From assembly GCA_964401045.1 (NCBI GenBank), contig CAYNXB010000024.1, forward strand, positions 1 through 34,994: 34,994 bases of DNA, in the 5' to 3' direction. Shown piece by piece: positions 31,006-34,994 of the stretch. Under the pieces are notes generated by a model that did not search any database, was not told the origin of the DNA, and worked only from the letters and a program-made list of their open reading frames with translations. How positions within the stretch are numbered: position 1 is the stretch's first letter; the number at the start of each line of letters is the position of its first letter. The position numbers and the translations under genes are program-made. This DNA comes from CAYNXB01 sp964401045 (GTDB taxonomy: Bacteria; Pseudomonadota; Alphaproteobacteria; Sphingomonadales; Sphingomonadaceae).

Positions 31006-33087
31006 ATGTTGCGGCAATTCGAACTGATAGAGCGGGTCAAGGAATATGACCCCGATGCCGACGAGGCGATGCTCAACCGCGCCTACGTCTACACCGTGCA
31101 GAAGCACGGCGCGCAGAAGCGCGCTTCCGGCGATCCGTATTTCAGCCATCCGATCGAGGTCGCGGGCCTGATGACCGATCTCAAGCTCGATCAGGAGACC
31201 ATCGCCACCGCGTTGCTCCACGACACGGTCGAGGACACGCTGGCAACGATCGAGGACATCGAAATCAACTTCGGGCCGGAGGTCGCGCGGCTGGTCGACG
31301 GCGTCACCAAGCTCTCCAAGATCGAGCAGATGCCCGAGAACGAGCGGGCGGCGGAGAACCTGCGCAAGTTCCTCCTCGCGATGAGCGAGGACATCCGCGT
31401 GCTGTTGGTGAAGCTCGCCGACCGGCTGCACAACATGCGCACGCTGCACTTCATCAAGTCGCCCGAAAAGCGCCAGCGCATTTCGCGCGAGACGATGGAT
31501 ATCTATGCCCCGCTCGCCGAGCGGGTTGGCATGTATGAATACATGCGCGAGATGCAGTTGCTCGCGTTCGAGCAGCTCGAGCCGGAGGGCTATGCCACCA
31601 TCACCGGCCGCCTGGCGCAGATCAGGAGCCAGGAAGGCGGGCAGGTCGATGCGATTGCGCTGGCTATCAAGCAGGCGCTGGCCGAGGCCGGCCTCAAGGT
31701 CGAGGTCTCGGGCCGTGAGAAGCACCCGTTCTCGATCTGGAAGAAGATGGCGGAACGCCACGTCAGCTTCGAGCAGATCACTGACATCATGGCGTTTCGC
31801 GTGCTCACCGAAAGCGACGGCGATTGCTACCGCGCGCTGGGGGTGTTGCACGCGACCTGGCAGTGTATTCCCGGGCGTTTCAAGGACTACATCTCGACGC
31901 CGAAGACCAATGGCTACCGGTCCCTGCACACCGCGCTGATCTTCGAGAACTCGATGCGGATGGAAGTGCAGATCCGCACGCGCGAGATGCACCGCACCAA
32001 CGAGTTCGGTCTCGCCGCACATTGGGCATACAAGCAGGGCGACCGGCCCGACGGGCAGGTCGGCTGGTTGCGCGACCTGATCGAGATCGTCGACGCGAGC
32101 CACGATGCCGAGGAGCTGCTCGAGCACACCCGGCTGCAGGTCTACCAGGATCGCATCTTCGCCTTCACGCCCAAGGGCTCGCTGTTCCAGTTGCCCAAGG
32201 GGGCGACCCCGGTCGATTTCGCGTTCGCGGTGCATACCGATCTCGGCGCGCAGGCGGTCGGGGCCAAGATCAACGGGCGGCACATGCCGCTGCGCACGCA
32301 GCTCAACAACGGCGACGTGGTCGACATCATCAAGGGCAAGCACGCCGAGCCCCAGCTGTCGTGGCTCGGGTTCGTCGTCACCGGCAAGGCGCGCGCCTCG
32401 ATCCGCCGCGCGGTGCGGCAGAAGGAATATGCCGAAGTCGCCGCAATCGGCGCGCAGCTGTTCGAGCATGTGGCGGACCGGTTGCCGACCAAGATCGGCA
32501 AGAAGGCGATCAAGGAAGCGGTCAAGCGGCTCGAGCTGGAGGACGAGGAGGAGCTGATGTTCCGCGTCGGCTCGGGCAAGATTTCCGACCACGACCTGAT
32601 GGAAGCGCTGGTGCCGGGCTCGACCGCCGACTTGCCCGAGCAGGAACGGCACGAGCGGACGATCTCGATCCGCGGGCTGACGCCGGGGGTGGCGTTCCAG
32701 CTCGCCGATTGCTGTCACCCGGTGCCGGGCGACCGCATCGTCGGCTTGCGGCGGCCGGGCGAGGGAGTCGAGGTGCATGCGATCGACTGCCTCGACCTTG
32801 CCAGCGGGATCGATGCCGACTGGATCGATCTCTCGTGGGGCGAACGCTCGCAGGGCGCGGTCGGGCGCCTCAGGATCGTGCTCTACAACCGGCCGGGGAC
32901 GATGGCCGAAATGGCGGGGATCTTCGCCGCCAACCGCGGCAACATCGTTGCGCTCGACCTGACTCAGCGCGATGATCCGTTCCACACCTACGAGGTCGAT
33001 CTGGAGGTGCAGGACCTGGCGCACCTGACGCGCATCGTCAGTGCTTTACGGGCGAGCGATGCGGTGGCCCAGGCGGAGCGGATTTAG
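31006..33087 (+). CDS. rel: Bifunctional (p)ppGpp synthetase/hydrolase, Rel/SpoT family
   Basis: 693 residues. The HD hydrolase domain (about 20-180) has His48 (FSHPIEVA) and His72-Asp73 with Glu76-Asp77 (LHDTVEDT), the residues needed for ppGpp hydrolysis. The synthetase domain has GRFKDYISTPKTNGYRSLHT; the RFKD version is the bifunctional type (EFDD in monofunctional RelA). A TGS domain follows (FTPKGSLFQLPKGATPVDFA), then a zinc-finger/conserved-Cys region (LADCCHPVPGDRI) and a C-terminal ACT domain (VLYNRPGTMAEMAGIFA). Most alphaproteobacteria have one such enzyme. ATG 31006 (MLRQFELIERV) is the family start; the open frame upstream is not conserved. rpoZ, often upstream of rel, is not seen here. 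Confidence 0.96.
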   Translation: MLRQFELIERVKEYDPDADEAMLNRAYVYTVQKHGAQKRASGDPYFSHPIEVAGLMTDLKLDQETIATALLHDTVEDTLATIEDIEINFGPEVARLVDGVTKLSKIEQMPENERAAENLRKFLLAMSEDIRVLLVKLADRLHNMRTLHFIKSPEKRQRISRETMDIYAPLAERVGMYEYMREMQLLAFEQLEPEGYATITGRLAQIRSQEGGQVDAIALAIKQALAEAGLKVEVSGREKHPFSIWKKMAERHVSFEQITDIMAFRVLTESDGDCYRALGVLHATWQCIPGRFKDYISTPKTNGYRSLHTALIFENSMRMEVQIRTREMHRTNEFGLAAHWAYKQGDRPDGQVGWLRDLIEIVDASHDAEELLEHTRLQVYQDRIFAFTPKGSLFQLPKGATPVDFAFAVHTDLGAQAVGAKINGRHMPLRTQLNNGDVVDIIKGKHAEPQLSWLGFVVTGKARASIRRAVRQKEYAEVAAIGAQLFEHVADRLPTKIGKKAIKEAVKRLELEDEEELMFRVGSGKISDHDLMEALVPGSTADLPEQERHERTISIRGLTPGVAFQLADCCHPVPGDRIVGLRRPGEGVEVHAIDCLDLASGIDADWIDLSWGERSQGAVGRLRIVLYNRPGTMAEMAGIFAANRGNIVALDLTQRDDPFHTYEVDLEVQDLAHLTRIVSALRASDAVAQAERI

Positions 33088-33098
33088 GGCTGTTCCGT

Positions 33099-33422
33099 TC
33101 AAAGAAGGGTGAGTTCAACCTCGACCGTGTCACCCTCGATCAGACGCTCCGTCAGGCGCACAGGCTTCTTCACCGGCAAGAGCCAACCACCGCCGCCTTT
33201 TCGCGGAAACAGCGACGTATTCCACTTGCTGCTGCCGACCAGCACCTCGACCTTGACCGAGCCAAATCCTCGCCGCTTGCCGAACTCGAGCCGCCGGGCA
33301 AGCTCGTAACCCGCGACATGATCTGCCGCCTCGCCAGTCACCGCGACGAAATAGGCCGGATCATAGCCTTCCTCGATGAATGCGGTCTCGAGTGGCGCGG
33401 TGAAACGCACGGTGTCGCTCAT
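33099..33422 (-). CDS. DUF1905 domain protein
   Basis: 107 residues, a single DUF1905 domain: a beta-rich fold with FTAPLETAF at the N-terminus, FGSVKVEVLVGSSKWNTSLF, GGGGWLLPVKKPVRL and DTVEVELTLL at the C-terminus. The function of the family is unknown; some members are fused to a YdeI/OmpD-associated domain, absent here. The ATG overlaps the stop of the cyclophilin gene (ATGA, 33419-33422), so it is the last gene of a coupled three-gene unit. It is convergent with rel, 11 bp between stops. Confidence 0.8.
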   Translation of the reverse strand: MSDTVRFTAPLETAFIEEGYDPAYFVAVTGEAADHVAGYELARRLEFGKRRGFGSVKVEVLVGSSKWNTSLFPRKGGGGWLLPVKKPVRLTERLIEGDTVEVELTLL

Positions 33423-34411
33423 TTGGCGGGCACGCCGCGAACCGGCACCTGCACGTTGCACAGGTCGATCCCGCCGGCGGGGACCTTGTAGAAGGAGTCG
33501 TTCCGGTTCGCTTTGACCCGCACGTATTCGGCGAAGCTCGCGCTGTCGCTGGCGAGATATTGGAAGCGCGGCGGCTCGGGCAGCTCGTTCCCGAGCCGCA
33601 CCGAGAGGATCGGCACCCGCAGCTTCTGATCGTCGTACACCCCCGCCTCGCCTTTCCCGCGCGGCAGGACGGAGAGGTGCTCGATCCCCTCTATCACCCG
33701 GCCGACAACGGCAATGTTGCGGTCAAGCTGGCGCGGCGCGTGCCCGATCACCGCGTAGAGTTCCGCCCCGGTACCGGTGTCGGGCGACAAGTCTCGCGCG
33801 ACGCCCACGGTGCCGTAGCAATGGGTCGGCCAAGCATCCGACTGCGCTTCCGGGAACGGTTCGGCTGGAGTGCCATCCTTAGGGGAAATCCGAACCCGGA
33901 CCGGAGGTATACCCATTCCGATCGGCCAACCATCTTTGAAGAATGTGTACGGCGCGTAAGGGTCTCGAGCGTTCGTCTGCCTCATCGGATTCACGCGCGG
34001 ATAAGTAAGGCTGAGCGGCAGCTTAGTCAGGTACTCGCTCTCGGGCACGACGCGGAGTCCTTCGGGCAGCGGCTTCGCTCCGGCCTTGTCGTCCTCACCA
34101 TCACCCCATTGCGCGACCCAGTTGTCGACTACGCGATAGACGGTGGTCCCATCCCACCAGTGCGCCTTGGCGAGCGTGCGGATGTTGCCAACCCAGCCCT
34201 GGCTGAACGGCGGCGGCAGAAGCTGGATTACGACTTCGCGCTTGGCCCCAGCTGTGTCCGTCGCGAGTTCCATGACGAGAAGGTCGGCGGGATCGATCGG
34301 CGTCCATTCCTGAGCCTTGGCGGAGGCGACCACCGAGGCCGGTGTCGGCGGCTCCTGCGCCGCTGCGGGCGCGGCCAGCGCCAGGGTGGCAAGCCAAACC
34401 CCGCGCTTCAT
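33419..34411 (-). CDS. Exported cyclophilin-type peptidylprolyl cis-trans isomerase
   Basis: 330 residues. A signal peptide (MKRGVWLATLALAAPAAA, 1-18) targets it to the periplasm. The cyclophilin fold is divergent: VIQLLPPPFSQGWVGNIRTL and HWWDGTTVYRVVDNWVAQWG (the position of the usual FHRVI..F.QGG motif), a long insert (about 120-185), then GTVGVARDLSPDTGTGAELY replacing GxxSMAR/TNxxGSQFFI, and IAVVGRVIEGIEHLSVLP. The insert and the weakened active-site motifs make catalytic activity uncertain. The start overlaps the zincin stop by 4 bases. Folding of outer-membrane or secreted proteins is its probable role, by family. Confidence 0.85.
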   Translation of the reverse strand: MKRGVWLATLALAAPAAAQEPPTPASVVASAKAQEWTPIDPADLLVMELATDTAGAKREVVIQLLPPPFSQGWVGNIRTLAKAHWWDGTTVYRVVDNWVAQWGDGEDDKAGAKPLPEGLRVVPESEYLTKLPLSLTYPRVNPMRQTNARDPYAPYTFFKDGWPIGMGIPPVRVRISPKDGTPAEPFPEAQSDAWPTHCYGTVGVARDLSPDTGTGAELYAVIGHAPRQLDRNIAVVGRVIEGIEHLSVLPRGKGEAGVYDDQKLRVPILSVRLGNELPEPPRFQYLASDSASFAEYVRVKANRNDSFYKVPAGGIDLCNVQVPVRGVPAK

Positions 34412-34812
34412 TGCGCGGCGTCCTCGAGCGTGTGCATGTCCTCGTCCGACAGCCCGAAGTGGTGCCCTACCTCGTGCACCAGGACGTGCGCCACCAGATG
34501 CTCGAGGGTCTCGTCGCCGCGCTCGATCCATTCGTCCAGGATAGGCGCGCGGAACAGGCGGATGCGGTCGGGCATCGCGCCCGAATGGTCGATAGACTTC
34601 TCGCCCAGCGCGATGCCTTCGTAGATTCCGGTCAGCTCGAACGGGTCTTCGATCCCCAGCGCGGCCAGCGTCTCTTCATCGGCGAAGTCCTCGACCTGCA
34701 GCACCACCTCGCCGAGATGGCGCGCGAACGCCGCCGGCAACCGCGCCAGCGCCGCGCGTGCAAGCGCCTCTATCTCGTCGAGCGATGGGGCGGTGCCAAA
34801 CTTCCGGGTCAT
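34408..34812 (-). CDS. Zincin-like metallopeptidase family protein
   Basis: 134 residues. The motif VHEVGHHFGLSDEDM (about 112-126) is an HExxH-type zinc site with a third His/Asp downstream; the preceding GEKSIDHSGAMPDRIRLFRAPILDEW segment matches the short 'metallopeptidase family' (minimal zincin) proteins of actinobacteria and alphaproteobacteria. No signal peptide is seen, so it is probably cytosolic. ATG 34812 gives a clean N-terminus (MTRKFGTAPSLDEIEAL). It is first in the coupled unit with the cyclophilin and DUF1905 genes. Substrate unknown. Confidence 0.88.
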   Translation of the reverse strand: MTRKFGTAPSLDEIEALARAALARLPAAFARHLGEVVLQVEDFADEETLAALGIEDPFELTGIYEGIALGEKSIDHSGAMPDRIRLFRAPILDEWIERGDETLEHLVAHVLVHEVGHHFGLSDEDMHTLEDAAQ

Positions 34813-34903
34813 GCATCTGACCTAAGCCAAGCCGTGCGCCTTGTCATCGCCCCTCGCCGCCGCTAGGTGCGCCGCCCTAAGGCCTCACGGCCGACAGGCA
34901 TGC

Positions 34904-34994
34904 GGAGCGGTGGCCGAGTGGTCGAAGGCGCTCGCCTGGAAAGTGAGTATACGGCAAAACCGTATCGAGGGTTCGAATCCCTCCCGCTCCGCCA
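34904..34994 (+). tRNA. tRNA-Ser (anticodon GGA)
   Basis: 91 bases, complete to the encoded CCA at the window end. The acceptor stem is GGAGCGG paired with CCGCTCC; the anticodon loop is CTGGAAA (anticodon GGA, reads UCC/UCU) on a CTCGC/GTGAG stem with one G-U pair; the long class II variable arm is TACGG-CAAAA-CCGTA; the T-arm has GGTTCGAATCC. All features fit a functional tRNA-Ser. Confidence 0.97.

Noticed and set aside
30604..33024. An 806-codon minus-strand frame opposite rel
   Set aside because: Mirror of the rel coding strand, with low-complexity His/Arg/Asp sequence and no domain; a shadow.

Overview
The window is about 35 kb of GC-rich (roughly two thirds G+C) chromosomal DNA from an alphaproteobacterium, most probably a member of the Sphingomonadales (Sphingomonadaceae or Erythrobacteraceae). 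The reasons are a single-polypeptide LigB-LigA type extradiol dioxygenase, the hisB-hisH-hisA-hisF-hisE cluster, the ybgC-tolQRAB-pal block, an alpha-type SspB, a single bifunctional Rel, and small proteins of types I associate with sphingomonads. It is mainly core genome. I see no phage, insertion sequence, integron, CRISPR array or secondary-metabolite cluster. The assembly is a draft: exactly 100 N lie at 16856-16955, inside the tol operon.

Layout. 1-6.7 kb: end of a possible membrane protein, an Mpo1-like protein, a SWIB-domain protein, a gallate/protocatechuate-type ring-cleavage dioxygenase preceded by two strong hairpins, DUF427 with a broken DUF985 cupin gene behind it, DUF72 overlapping an M19 dipeptidase, DUF1810, a small membrane protein and dapD. 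6.9-11 kb: a lipidated subtilisin with a Pro-Thr linker and a probable autotransporter domain, then gmk, a conserved unknown and sspB on the other strand. 11-14.8 kb: hisB, hisH, hisA, hisF, a 54-residue PEP-CTERM-like protein, hisE and a HIT protein. 14.9-18.8 kb: ybgC, tolQ, tolR (with an in-frame TAG), tolA and tolB (both cut by the gap) and pal.

18.8-21 kb is a looser region of small unknown genes: a tiny secreted protein, a J-domain protein, about 320 bp without a convincing gene, two small hypotheticals, and a coupled pair holding a DUF2384 (antitoxin C-domain) protein without a visible toxin. 21-24.5 kb, minus strand: a PLP-dependent Cys/Met enzyme, a DASS anion transporter, a palindrome-rich intergenic repeat, and infC, which appears to start at AUA. 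24.6-28.8 kb: pdeM-like phosphoesterase, hemF, and a cioA-cioB-DUF2474 cyanide-insensitive-type quinol oxidase operon. 29-35 kb: a CHAP-domain secreted protein, a class I aminotransferase, rel, a coupled zincin / cyclophilin / DUF1905 operon, and a complete tRNA-Ser(GGA) at the right edge.

The functional blocks are histidine synthesis, cell-envelope integrity (Tol-Pal), terminal respiration, and single housekeeping genes (lysine/peptidoglycan precursor, GMP kinase, IF3, haem, ppGpp). I did not find a convincing new multi-gene system. The points most worth checking are the AUA start of infC, the TAG in tolR beside an assembly gap, the micro PEP-CTERM protein within the his cluster, the lipidated subtilisin with a barrel-like C-terminus, and the orphan DUF2384 pair.
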